A stretch of 64,000 nucleotides of DNA from Folioceros fuciformis (taxonomy: Eukaryota > Anthocerotophyta > Anthocerotopsida > Anthocerotales). The notes under the pieces are model-generated. The model saw only the letters and a program-made list of their open reading frames with translations. It was not told the DNA's origin and made no database searches. Below are positions 24,601-36,063 of this stretch, piece by piece (the first letter of the stretch is position 1; each line of letters begins with the position of its first letter). The stretch is from NCBI GenBank assembly GCA_049999805.1, contig JBNGIO010006231.1, positions 236,973-300,972 on the forward strand. Reading direction: 5' to 3'. The translations under genes were made by a program, and so were the position numbers.

Positions 24601-26355
24601 GATCAGAAACGGTCAGAGAGAGTAACAGAACCTCAAGCACAGCCTGTCGAGGTAAGTTTCACGGTTGATGGGCAGCCACTTGGGGAACTGATCCAGAATC
24701 CAGGACACTGCGAACCAGATCTCGCAGATAATTGACACCAACCACAATGCAAACGCATCGTTCACAGGGTTCTGGATTCGGTAACGGAAGAAAAAGCCCA
24801 GAATAACAAGCCGGAGGACAATAAGCATGCGGTAAGGATTGATCTTGCTGGACGCAATGGACACCTTCCTCGATAAAGGCTGCCTTGCCTCGTCCATACT
24901 GCACAGCAACCCCACGACAGGGCTCAATCAAGAGATGCCCACTGTTAAAGCACGTGACGCCGGGTTTGGAATATCCAGAAGGGAGAGACTCACATGGGCA
25001 AGTCAGGACCATTTGCACCACCATCGTCAGGATCAGCTCCCTTCGGAAGCTGCGTTCCTTCCGTCATCATCATCTGCATTTTCTCCTGTTTCTGCTTCCA
25101 GCTCTCAACCCTGTCCTTCCAAGCGACGCTGCCGTAGCCGTAAGCAGCAAGATCCTTTGACGGGTCCATGGGCCTTGCTTGAGTCACTGACAGAGGATGC
25201 AGATCAGTTAGACACAACGATGAAGACAAGACTTTCGACACAACCCTAGGCAAGACCTTAGAAGCAGACGAGAATGCACGAAGCAGATCCTACTTGGGAG
25301 GCTGGGATCGGGGAACGGCAGAGGGTGGACTCTCTTGCTCCCGCCTCCCATGATGGGAGGAACCACAATTGCCTGATGCTCCGGAGGAATGCCCTGAGGA
25401 TCTCCAGTGATCTGGAACAGCGGAATCGGAGACATGAGATTCCACACATCCGGAGCTACAGCGCAGCATCAGGGGTCGGAGGAAGAGAACAAGAGAGACT
25501 CACCATCTGTCCGTTGGTGAGCAGTGGGAATTGAGGCTGCATGGGCTGCAACATGTGATGAGGCGACAAGTCATTCTCGTTGTAGCTGCCATGCAGCATG
25601 GTGCCATGAAGCATTGCCTCGGCCGTGAGCAGCTTGTCCTGCTTGTCAACGTCCGTGAAGTTGAACTCGTTCTCCAGGTCGTCAGTGTCCTCTTCATCGT
25701 CGTCGCCCTCCACCCGGGGACTCCCTGAAACCCAACCGAAGAGAGGAGCACAGAAGAGGGCGGTGAGCGAGCCGCGCGTCCTGATCTGGCGATGGCGTTC
25801 GCGGCAGATAGGGCAAGCAGGCGACGAAGGAAGGGAAGAGAAAGGGCATGCATGCAGAACCAACCTTTGTGGCGCTTGTACCGGGTCTTGCATTGAGGGC
25901 AGACGTGGTTCCCGTCCTTGCGCTCGTACTCGTAGCAGGGGCGGCAGACGGGGAATGCACATTCATTGCATGCGACGAAGAGCTCGCCCTCCAGCATGAC
26001 ACCGACATCGTCACCGCAGATTTGGCAGGTGTGTCCATTGACGTGGTTCAGTGGCTTGGGCTGCGGCAGGGCAAGAGCAAGCGGTTGAGAGGTCCCCCTA
26101 CCGGGTTGCGGGCGGAGGGGGAAGAAGGCCGGGCAGAAATGTCGGCCAGGAAACAGCCGGGAACAGCAAAGGGCGAGAAGGCCAGAACAAGAGCAAAGCG
26201 CCGAATAGGGGTCGCAGAAGCGAGAGTACGGCAGAAGGAAATCACAGGCAAGAGCAGGAGGAGAAAAAAATCCTTACCCCTTCTCCATCGGGCCGGATGA
26301 CGACGAGCTCATTCCGGTTGTGCGAGCCTGCAATCAGGCCTGCATTGGCCTCCAT
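21673..26355 (-). CDS. CesA: Cellulose synthase catalytic subunit
   Basis: Plasma-membrane GT2 enzyme that polymerises UDP-glucose into beta-1,4-glucan in rosette complexes. Fourteen exons: 26278-26355, 25865-26060, 25504-25724, 25294-25411, 24994-25186, 24632-24898, 24177-24522, 23962-24099, 23743-23868, 23439-23651, 23073-23346, 22787-22983, 22352-22702 and 21673-22257. They total 3303 bp (1100 residues), the usual CesA length. In order: a RING-type zinc domain (CQICG...[20 protein letters not shown]...CPQC), a variable acidic region, two transmembrane helices, the catalytic core with [20 protein letters not shown] and QVLRW, then about six C-terminal helices. The full D,D,D,QxxRW set and plant-conserved region mark CesA, not a Csl. 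The gene appears functional. Confidence 0.97.
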
Positions 26356-27111
26356 CCCCTACAACACGCAATCCCAGCGGAGTGGGACTAAGAGCGCGCC
26401 AGGCAGCCACCTCAATTGCGACGCCTCCAGCCGAGCTAAAGAAGCTGGTCAAACCAAGACACACCCGCGATCTCCCATTGCCGAGGCACAAACCAAATAC
26501 TGCAGGGGGGAACACCACAACACCACACACTACACACACCACACCACACGCCGGAACGGAGAAATGCAGACCAGGCCAAAGCAGGCCCCGGGAACCGAGG
26601 GACAAGAAATGCAGCAGCCGCTCTACCTCTCTATTTTCCACCCCCACAACTGCCAGGCAACTGTCCCGCCCAGAATGGGCGCAAATCCTAGCAAAGGCAG
26701 AAGCAGACTCGGCAGGGACAGCCCAGATCCGTGGCAATCATCCGCACAAGCACCCAAACCTCAGAAGTCACTCACTCACCCCACAACAAACACATCAGCA
26801 GCAGCAGCAGCGGGAGGGAGGAAGAGGAAAGCAGTACAGCGCAGCCCAGGCAACCGCCCCTTCCTGCCGCCACAGCCAGGGCCGCCGTCGCCCGATCTGG
26901 CCTGCCTTGCGCAGGGTCAGGAGTAGGAGCGATGGCGGGGGCGGCAAAGAGGGGAGCGGAGCGCGCAGCAGGCGCACACAGCCGAGCGAGCGGGGCAAGA
27001 GCGAGACACAAGAAGCCAAGCAGGCTAGGCCCCGGGGAAGGCACACTCTACTGCCTGCAGAAGCCTGGGAAGAAGGAAACAAGAGGAGGTCAGGCTCGGG
27101 GGGAGGCCAGG

Positions 27112-27260
27112 TTCCGTCCCCGTCCCCGTCCCCGGCTCCGGCTCCGGCTCCGGCTCACCCTCTGCCTCTGCCTCTGTCCCTGCCTCCGCCTCTGCCTCTG
27201 GCCCTGGCCCAGGCCCAGGCCCAGGCCCAGTCTGGGTACAGAGAGAGAGAGAGAAAGGAG
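27112..27260. repeat. GC-rich hexamer/pentamer tract upstream of CesA
   Basis: Successive short repeats: CCGTCC units, then GGCTCC units, then CTCTGC units, then GGCCCA units, ending in a GA run. It lies about 0.8-0.9 kb upstream of the CesA start codon, so it may be in the promoter or a 5' untranslated exon. Confidence 0.8.
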
Positions 27261-28387
27261 TCTGGCCGCTACCAACACCGACACCAGCACAAGATGCTAC
27301 CGATACGGTAGAGAAATACAGCGGCTGCCCTGCACCAGCAGCAGGAGCAGCCTTGCTCTCCCATCCAGCACAGGAATCGAGCTAAGGCACTAGGGATTAA
27401 AAAATAATCATGCAAAACACCCACCAGACGCAGTGCACAGAAGGGGTGCCTGCACATGTATACATACCTCCAGCCACACTCCAGCACCTTGCTCCGCCAC
27501 CCACGTCGCCAAATGTTAACCCACCCGCTCTCAGACAAGTGACCATGCCGATGGCGGATAAAAGGTGGGCAGTAAAAGATGGGCGGTGGGTCATGTGCAA
27601 CAATGCACAATCTACCCTAATTTCTATCTATGTCCAAGTGCATGTCTCCACACCCATCTTGCATTATAAGTATCTTAGCAACTTTCTTACGGTAGTGTCA
27701 TTTATCATCACCGACACCTCCAATGGGTGCTTCTAGAGGATGATGGTGGACTTCCAGACGACGAATATTGGATTGGACACCAAAATCTTGGGTCCGGACA
27801 ACTGGTTATGACCGTTAACTCGAAGGTTAGATTCAGACAACTATTTATAACAGTTAAACCCAACAACGATTCACAACCGTTGGTTTATGTGACCGTTGTC
27901 CTGTGTTTGGTTAATGACAGTTGTGCGACTTAAAAAAAGACGGCGGGCCAGCTGGACCACACAGTGGCTGCCAGCTCAGCACATTGTTCCCGCCAGCTGG
28001 ACGGCACTGTTCCCGCCTCTTTTCAAATCACCTCTCACGCCATTCCATTCCCGCCTTTCCGCAACATAAAATGCCAATGGAAGATAACCATTATCGCAGA
28101 ACTACTCTAAGCCTATTGGTTGCCACCACAAAGATTGATCTAATCATGGGTGCCACCTAACCTTCTTGAGGGATCTTATAGCCACATGTGCGTGTAGTTT
28201 GGTTTCAGATGTGTTGTGACTTGACAAAAGGTTGGTCTGACTCAAGTTGTGATTTGATTTGTGCATTTGTGCAATGGGTGATTGGAAGAAGGCTAGTTCG
28301 TCCAATGGCAACAACAACAGCTATATCTTAAGATACGGACGCGCTGGATCCCGCAATTGTGTCTTAAAGATATGAGATGTTGGATTG

Positions 28388-28545
28388 TGTCTCAATCGTG
28401 TAATGGTTAGATCGATTGTTGCATCTTAAAATATGGGTTGGTGGATTTGCAGTTGTCTCTCAATCGTGCAATGGTTGGATCCCTTGTAAGGAGGCTTTGA
28501 CAAGATGTGGTTGGATTGCTTGCAAGGAGGCTTTGACAAGATGGG
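28388..28545. repeat. Local tandem duplications
   Basis: Two partially diverged units containing TCTCAATCGTG and AATGGTT lie about 67 bp apart (28388 and 28455). A second pair, AAGGAGGCTTTGACAAGATG, lies about 34 bp apart (28491 and 28525). They look like decayed tandem duplications in AT-richer DNA. Confidence 0.7.
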
Positions 28546-29012
28546 TGATCATTGGTTGTGTTGTAGGCAAGCAAGTGAGTGAGTGACAAAGTGTATGACC
28601 CAAAGTATTGTAGGACAAGTTCAATTAGGTTTGGCAACTGATGAAGACAAAGATCAGTTAAGTGCAAGCCCTTATACCGCGAAACTAGGTTTGTTTTGGA
28701 CTTGCATGATGAACTTGTTTCTTTGCTCCATAGCTGAGAGTAATCACGCAGAGCACTTGAAGTATGTAATTGTTAGTTAGATCATCAGTGTAGAGCAAGA
28801 TCACAGCCCAGCAGAATAATTACGTGATGCGGAATTAAAAAAACGTTGTTAAGTAGGTCATTGGATAAGTGCGGGGCATTAGGTAGCGTGACACCGACAT
28901 GCACGACGACGCCCAGCCTGGGGGCCGCGAGACAGCTTAGAAGCTGGCTGGAAAGAGGTGCGACGTTGCTGGCAGCACCGTGGGCCCCACTCATTATGTG
29001 GGTTTCGCCTGA

Positions 29013-29115
29013 ACCGGACCCGGACCCGGACCCGGACTCGGACCCGGACTCGGACCCGGTCCCAAACCCGGACTCGGACCCGGCCCCAAACCCGGACTCG
29101 GACCCGGTCCCGCGC
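29013..29115. repeat. Hexanucleotide array CGGACC/CGGACT
   Basis: Some seventeen degenerate copies of a six-base unit (CGGACC, CGGACT, CGGTCC). Every frame through it is open because the unit length is a multiple of three, so open frames here are not evidence of coding. Confidence 0.9.
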
Positions 29116-31149
29116 ACGCACTCGGAACCGGACTCGCAGCCCACTCTCTCCTTCTCGTTTTGCGCTCACGGTTCCCGCGTCTTGCTTTTGCCTCTTGGCC
29201 CTCTGGCCCTGTCCTCGTACAGCTGTGAAATTCTGGATTCACTATCCTCGCTTACGCCTCGTGTTAGGTGAGGACAGACCAGGAGGACGCCATCTCCGCT
29301 GAGCACAACTTTTACTTGTAAGCCCGGAGCCTCGACTCGATTAGCTGACATACCATACCCTAAATGGCCATACGCTTTAGGGTGTTTCCTCTTTCATTGC
29401 TCCCGTTTCGTGCACCGCATGCTGGATGACTTGAATATCATTAGTACCTCCGGGATGCCATGTTGTACAACTGTCAAGTAGTGTAATCCAGGGTTATGCA
29501 AGGAGGAGCCTCGGTGAGGAATGATATGATTGCTCCTACACCGACAGGAAGGAAGGAAGCAAGGAAGGAAGGAAGGCAATGGTGTAACTTGAAGCCAACA
29601 TTGGCACTGGCCCTGGTATGCAAGGGTGTCGTCATTAATGTTTGCTGAAAATGCAGGAAAAGGGATGCCTGAAACGGAAAGGAGAAAGGGCACTGGAATG
29701 AATCGCTTAGGTGGAGTCCAGGGGCACACAGACTTGACAGCGTACGGGCGGCGAGGCGCCAGACAGACAGTTGGAAGGAAAGGTGTGTCGGTGGTGTAGA
29801 CTGTAGTAGAGCAAGAGCAACTCCGGCAGGACCGCAACCTGCAATCCTAACACCACCAGTGCAGTATGTCGAGTATCGAAAGATAAGGGATGGATTTCAT
29901 TGCCTCCGCGTTACCCTTCCTCACCCGGCCAGGCGTGGCTTCACGCGGTTCACCGTTTCCCGAATCGCGTCCCACGGGACCTTGTGCCACTCTGCCACTG
30001 TCACTGCCACTCCGGCTCGGCGCCAAAGCCAGCCTCGCGCTTTCAGGTGACGCCTGTCCCGAGGAACCGCGCGGTCGCGGAAAGGTGCGCTCCATTTGCA
30101 TCTCCATGTCACGCGTTATGGCAACGGCTCGTATGGCAATGGCCACGGTACATGCAGCTACCTCCTGCCTGGAGTGATCAGTGATGTCATCTGCCAATGA
30201 TGCACTAGGCTGGCTTGCCGTATGCCATCGCCTCTCCTCCCAGCTGCCCCTGTGCCTGGGCTGAGCTGTGCTGTGCGGAATAGTGGCTGTCTTGCGGATT
30301 AAGAAAACAGATCATCCACCAGCGGCATGTAAGTTGTCTTGCAGGAACGGCAAGTCCCGCAGAATGCGACGAATTTGTCAGCCCTAGCCTTAGGCCTAGC
30401 CCTAGTCAGGGTGAGGAATGTGTTTGGAGAGTGGGACGCACGGAGCAACAAGTACATACATTACATACTTGGTAGAAGCTCCACCAGTCTAGTCTATCCG
30501 CGAGGAGATGCGCGATGCGATGCCAGTGCGCAGGCTGCACACACACACATCGCTTTGCTCTCTTGTCAGAATCGTACCTTGAGCACGTGCCGGCGTGCTA
30601 CAGCAGCTTGCGAGGGGTTTGTGTTGCGGACTTGCATGTGCAATATTGCACCTAGGTTGGTGAGACGGGGGCCTACATATCTGCCTTGCACATGAATGGA
30701 TGCAAACGTTTGCGCTGCAAGAGCCATGCACAATGGCGTGGTTGATGACCCGCTTAAGATGTGATTAGGACTCGCAGCCTGCAAACTGGAATTGAAGTAT
30801 TGCCAAAAGGATGCAAAGATGCTTCCGTCATGCAAGACATGCTTAGGATGCGGACAACGAGCTTGCATCAAGTCCAACGTCGGCAAGCCAGATCACGGCC
30901 ATGCTGCCGGCTGGGAAAGGCAGATCTCCGGGAGACCTTTGTGTCCATCCATGGGGGCCTCGCCTCCCAGGGATGACCCGGCCGTGCCCGGTGGCTTTAG
31001 CAGGTGCATCCTTCTCTGGCCCATGCCTGCCCCCTGTCTTTGGAGTCCATGCAAAAGATCAGATCACGCAGAATCCGATGATCCTCACCTACTAAACTCT
31101 CCGTTGCTGTGTGCGCTCTCACAGTCGTGGTCTGCAATTAGGGTTTGCC

Positions 31150-31178
31150 CCGAGGCCCCGCCGAGGTCGGGGCCTCGG
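31150..31178. repeat. GC-rich perfect hairpin
   Basis: CCGAGGCCCCG at 31150-31160 is the exact reverse complement of 31168-31178, leaving a 7-base loop. The function is unknown; it may form a cruciform or RNA hairpin. Confidence 0.6.
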
Positions 31179-34100
31179 ACTCAGAAATTTCGGAGCAGGC
31201 TTCAACATTCAGTCGCCTTGACTTTCGGGACGGACTGACGGACCACATGAAATAATTGCTGATGAGAGAATGAGATGGCATCCTGTCGCAGGGAACTAGT
31301 TTACTGTATTTTATAACACAACTGCCAGTCGGGTCGGGCAGGCGGGTCTGCGGACGATGCTGTATACTATGTACTAGACATAAAATCACTCCACAAAGAG
31401 ACGGAGCCTGTGGGTGATCTTTTCCTGTGCTTTTATGCGCCGTAAACAAGTAATTTCCTTTGCCTCCGGATATCTCTCCCCTTGCTCGTCTCCTTGGACC
31501 TCTTCCTCCACCTGATCACGCGACTGATCAGGACCAGCATCAGTCGTTGCGTTGGATTTTTTTTCTTGTGGCCATCGAATTGGCGGGTACTTACTTACCT
31601 TGGATCCTTGCCTTCGACTTCGCCTATGGCATTTACACTTTATGTCGGTGAGGCGAGTGGTCCTGCTGGCTCTCACTGTGACCTTTGGATGCCATTCGCA
31701 TTTGTCGAGCCTGGAAGCGAATCGGACTAGATTCTTCTACTGCTGCATTGGTTATGGGCAGTCGTTGTGATGGAAGTGTGAGAGTTTTCCCTGCACTCGG
31801 TCTCAAACTGGGAAAAGTATGCACATCCACAGGTAGCGGATGAATATGATTGAGAGACCCGGCGTGTATCCTCTTTCTTCTGCTCTCTGCTCAGATGATT
31901 GCATATTAGTGACGATTTCGGGGATGATCCATGAACACCGGTTATTATGCTGAAGTTGCAAACAATAACACAGTGATCCGGCTCCACTCGCAGGCTACTT
32001 TCTTTCACGGGACAAGGACTTGGATTCGGGCAGTAGCACTAGCAATAGCACTAGCACGAGCAGTGGTGTGTGATTTTTCCATAGAATCGGTCATGGGCAT
32101 GGCCCATGCGAGTGTGCACCCGATCTCTGACAAACAGGGCGCACTAGCATGCCGAAGGCTCGTGGCTTCGTCCCGACTCGCAGCGGGGCCCAGACCGGGA
32201 TGCTGGTCGGCATGTTGACAGGACGATTTGGATGGGGACAGGTTGACAACATTGATTCATGCCGGTTGGATTTGAGGTTGCCTCCCACCGCGTCTGGTAA
32301 TGCGTCTTTAGTCACTCGCTGGGCAAGACGTCGCTGAGTGGTTAGCCCATCTACCCGTGAGAGGGTGTGGGCAGCGGGCACTTCTCAAACAGTAGAAGGA
32401 TGCGGACGCGGCCTTTGTGGGAATGGAGTGGTGCGTGATGTCGTCAGTGCGGCTGGGGGACAAGGCAGATTTCGTTTCTCTCCTCCCCACTTCAAGCCCA
32501 CAAGACGGGAACGGGGCTGGCTGGCTGGGTTGTGGGTGTGATGGAGGATCTGCCGAGTCGGCCAGCCAGGAGTGGAGTTCCGGGTGGACTTTTGTGGCGG
32601 TGGGAGGATCCCGGGTCCCCTGCTTGGCCAAGAATTAAACAGTTGGAAACCACGGCGTACCAAAGTTCGGGAGAAAGCGATAGCTTGTAATGGGTTCGCT
32701 GAGCCTGGACTGGACACGGGACCAGCCGGGTCAGTTCCCCGATCGGCAGGCTGGCGTGCACTGCCCCGGCCCCGGTCCTGGCCCTGCCTGGCCAGCACTG
32801 ATGATTCTTCTCTCCGCAATAAGCGTGGAGGGCCAGGGTGGATGCCAGCAGCTTGTCAGAACACCACTGACCTCTCTCTCTCTCATGCAATTGTTCCCCA
32901 CCCTTTTACTGCCTCGTGAAGGCAGGTCAATCAATGTGGGTGGCTGAGCATGTGTGGTTTTGCTTCCGGAGAATATGCAATACATTATGCATCCACAGCT
33001 CTCAAGGCATGAGAGATGGGCGCAGCATGGACATAACTATGTTGCACAAGCTTGACGGGTGGTTATTAAACTGCAGTGCCTACACGGCTGGTGCGGGGCC
33101 CGGAGCGGCATGGGCGGCAGAAGCCGTCGCGCAGCAGGTGGGGTATGGGGCCCTGCCTTGTCGTCCCGGGTCAAGGTTCCTTTTCAGGATGCCGACCAAG
33201 TACCGGCTCGCTCTATTGGCCAGGCATGCCTTGGCATGCTGCCGACAAAGACTTATGTTAAACTTGCTAAAGAGGGTTTGTGTGCTTTCCATCAAAATCT
33301 CAGCATGGATGCCTAATCCTTGCACCCTTGCCCTGATAACCTCAGAATGGAAACTCGCTTGGGATCCACTTTCTAAAGAGGCAGAGATGGGGGTGGTCTA
33401 CCCGGACGTCAACATTGTTGGTGGGTTTAGGAAGCACCTTGCTCCGGAATCAAACATACATGCATATCACTACGGGGAGTATGTACAGAGAGAGGTGCTA
33501 CACACCAGTGCAGTTATCGGTGGCTCGAAGGATCTGCATGCATATATATATAGGATCGTATCAGGAAGTCCCAAAGAAAGGACTGGGAGAACCCGAAGAG
33601 CACGTCATCTGCAAAGCAAGCGTTCCCAATATGTGGCGATAAGCTGCGTGTCTAATTCAGTCTTAAAAAGCAGGGCAGGAAGGAGAAGCGTGGCTACGTG
33701 CCACGTTTACTAGAACACAAAGGGGTGTGGGAAATGGAGCCCACGCTCAAGCTGTTGCCGCTCTTGTCCCTACGCAGTCAACTCCTGGCAGGGAGCAGAG
33801 CAGGGCTGGTTGCACTGTTCGTTTTTTCTCCTACTCTTCAGCCACACCACACCAGGTGGAATGGAGATGGCCCAGATTGGGCTGGGAATGCCAAGGTTCT
33901 CCTCATATGGCGCCTTAACACAGGGGAGTGGTGTGAAAGGACATCCTGGCCTGGTCCGTGGGGATGTCGGACCTCGGCCTTAGTGTGAGGGCCTGGTGGC
34001 GCATGAAACTGCGGATGGCCATTGATGAACTGCAGTTCTTCCACTCCCATTCCTCCCTCCCGTACCGCAGTAGAGGGTCCAGGGGTTTACGCCCCCATCC

Positions 34101-35039
34101 ACCCTTCCGACGGGGGAGATCCGGGTGTTAAGCATCATCAACCAGGGATATTTGGGCACCCGGATATTTGTGGACTCCTCACAAGCAAGGCTGCTTCCTC
34201 CAGGGAAAAGTAGAAGGTGAAAAGAGCGCTCGGCTTGCTCCCCTCCCAGCCCACTTGCGCTGGAGGAGAGCAGGTCCTGACCACGCGACCACTTGGATGG
34301 CTGGCGTTGAGCTATAGTAAAAGGATGCCTATTGCGACGTCTCTCTCTCAGAAGACAGCTCGGCCCCACTTCCACGAGACTCGTTCCCTTCGCTGTACGT
34401 ACAGGATGGGGGCCAAAGGGAAGACATAACAGGGAACAGTTGCAGGCCTTGGACAGAAAGAAAGCACAACTCCATGCAGCAGTTGCCATAGGTTCTGCAC
34501 ATAGGGTACGCAATACAAACATGTGCAACACAAATCTGCACATCCTCGTAGCACTCTGTCAGGAATTGCATATGTATGTGTATATGTATCTCCTGTGCTT
34601 TCTTCGATCCTAAAGGCAAGAACCGCACAAGCTGCTGCATTGTATCGCACCCTGTGCAGGCTCCTGCACCACCCTTTCCCCCTCCCAAAGTCCCTGAAGC
34701 CGGCCAGCATGATGGAAGAAGCAAGCTTGCGAGGAGCCCGGGCCCGCCAGCAAAAGCCTGTATCTTTTGTTGCAGGCACACCCGACAAGTACACTTGAAA
34801 GAATCGGGAGAGGGTGAAAAGGAGCGTCATACAGTTGAGTGTGTGTCTATATATGTGTTTGTGGAGAGGGTAGCGAGCTTCGGCATAGCACGCGTCCACT
34901 GCCAGCCTTGAACGCCCTGCTTCTGGTCGAGGTCGTTTCCGTGGCAAACTCATGACCTAATCAGCATCAGCTGGCCGATCGCCTTCGGCAGCTGGTATGA
35001 TACGCTGTGGCCCAGCTGCAGAGAGCAGACTCTGGCGCC

Positions 35040-35090
35040 CCAGTCTAGTCTAGTCTAGTCCAGTCCAGTCCAGTCCAGTCCCGTCCAGGC
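35040..35090. repeat. Pentanucleotide array CTAGT/CCAGT
   Basis: About ten copies of a five-base unit, first CTAGT and then CCAGT, ending in CCCGTCCAGG. A related short run occurs at 2527-2555. Confidence 0.85.
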
Positions 35091-36063
35091 TGTAGCTGTG
35101 AGTGCAGTACAACCACCCACAGGCCCCTCCCCAATCATTGGACGCCAGTCACGCTAACCTAAGAGAGTGTGCTAACAAAGCGGGGATGGAAGCAGGGAGC
35201 GCCGAGGGAGCAGGGTCAGCATCCACGGTGGCGGGACTGGCACTGGGAGAGCAGCTAATTCTAGCCAGGAAGGTGCTCACACACAACCTAATTCCGCCTT
35301 CCCCGTGCACGACTGGAAGAGGTGGAAGAAAGCCGGCGAGCGTGGACACCAGCATGAGAAGCTCGGTTTCCCTCAGTCCCACAGCCCCGCAGGGCATGGA
35401 ATGCCTGGCATCAGTCAAGCAGGCACACATGATTTGCAAATCCCGCTACAGCATGCAACAGCACCCCATTTTGCTCTCCACTCCCCGATAGCGTAGCCTG
35501 CATGACTGCATTTGGAGGAGAACAAGAACAGCAGTCCCGAGCCTGCCGTGACCCAGACCGCCATCTAAACCGGGTTCAACTTCCAGGAAGGCCCCACTCG
35601 ACCCGACCTGGTGACCCGACCCGGTGACCCGGTGTTCATTCCCATATCCTATTCGCGCACGCTTGCCCCGGAACGCGTTGGGTTCAATCACGCGTGCCCA
35701 GGCGCCAGTAACCCGCCTGCTCCTGGCCCTCGGATGCTGCCATCCAACGGCCACCACCGGCTGTCCAGCCTGGCATGGCCCGGGTGAAGGTTTGTCGTCA
35801 TGTTGTGATGCCCACGTCTCCGCCTTCCGAATCGAGTCGGAATTCCCCCGTCCCGTCGTCCCCTTTCCTCTTGTTACACGGACAGTTAACGTTAACCAGA
35901 CGCGTCACACTCGAGGGGGGCACAGATCCCGGAAGGCACCACCTTGGATGCTCTTTACCGTTGCAGGAACGGCGACTGCCCGATGAGAAGAGAAATTAAC
36001 ACAGCAACGGATGTATAGGGCGTAGGCCGCGTAGGGGATTGGATGGGACTATGGTATGCACAG

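Larger units (their letters stand above)
26356..36063. other. 9.7 kb gene-poor interval
   Basis: No recognisable gene on either strand. The first kilobase is the CesA upstream region, purine/pyrimidine-skewed with CA- and AG-rich tracts. The rest is of moderate to high GC with several simple repeats, listed separately. The longest open frames (for example about 32934-33713 on the plus strand) lack any familiar motif. The segment at 27.7-28.8 kb is AT-richer and carries local duplications suggestive of old transposon sequence. Non-coding RNA genes cannot be excluded. Confidence 0.5.

Noticed and set aside
26051-27393. Plus-strand frames of 200-309 codons upstream of CesA
   Set aside because: Low-complexity Pro/Arg/Ser/Gln sequence over GA- and CA-rich tracts, without start context or family likeness. 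They overlap the CesA leader and first exons.
28846-29302. Overlapping 100-140 codon frames on both strands around 29 kb
   Set aside because: They are open only because the hexanucleotide array has no stop codon in any frame. The protein would be a Asp-Pro or Arg-Thr repeat.
30360-30410. CCCTAG/CCCTAA-like string resembling telomere repeat
   Set aside because: Only a few irregular units, not a run of the plant CCCTAAA repeat.
32934-33713. Open frame of about 260 codons in the gene-poor interval
   Set aside because: Its first codon in the long version is GTG. No signal, domain, repeat or familiar composition is seen, so a chance frame is the simpler reading.
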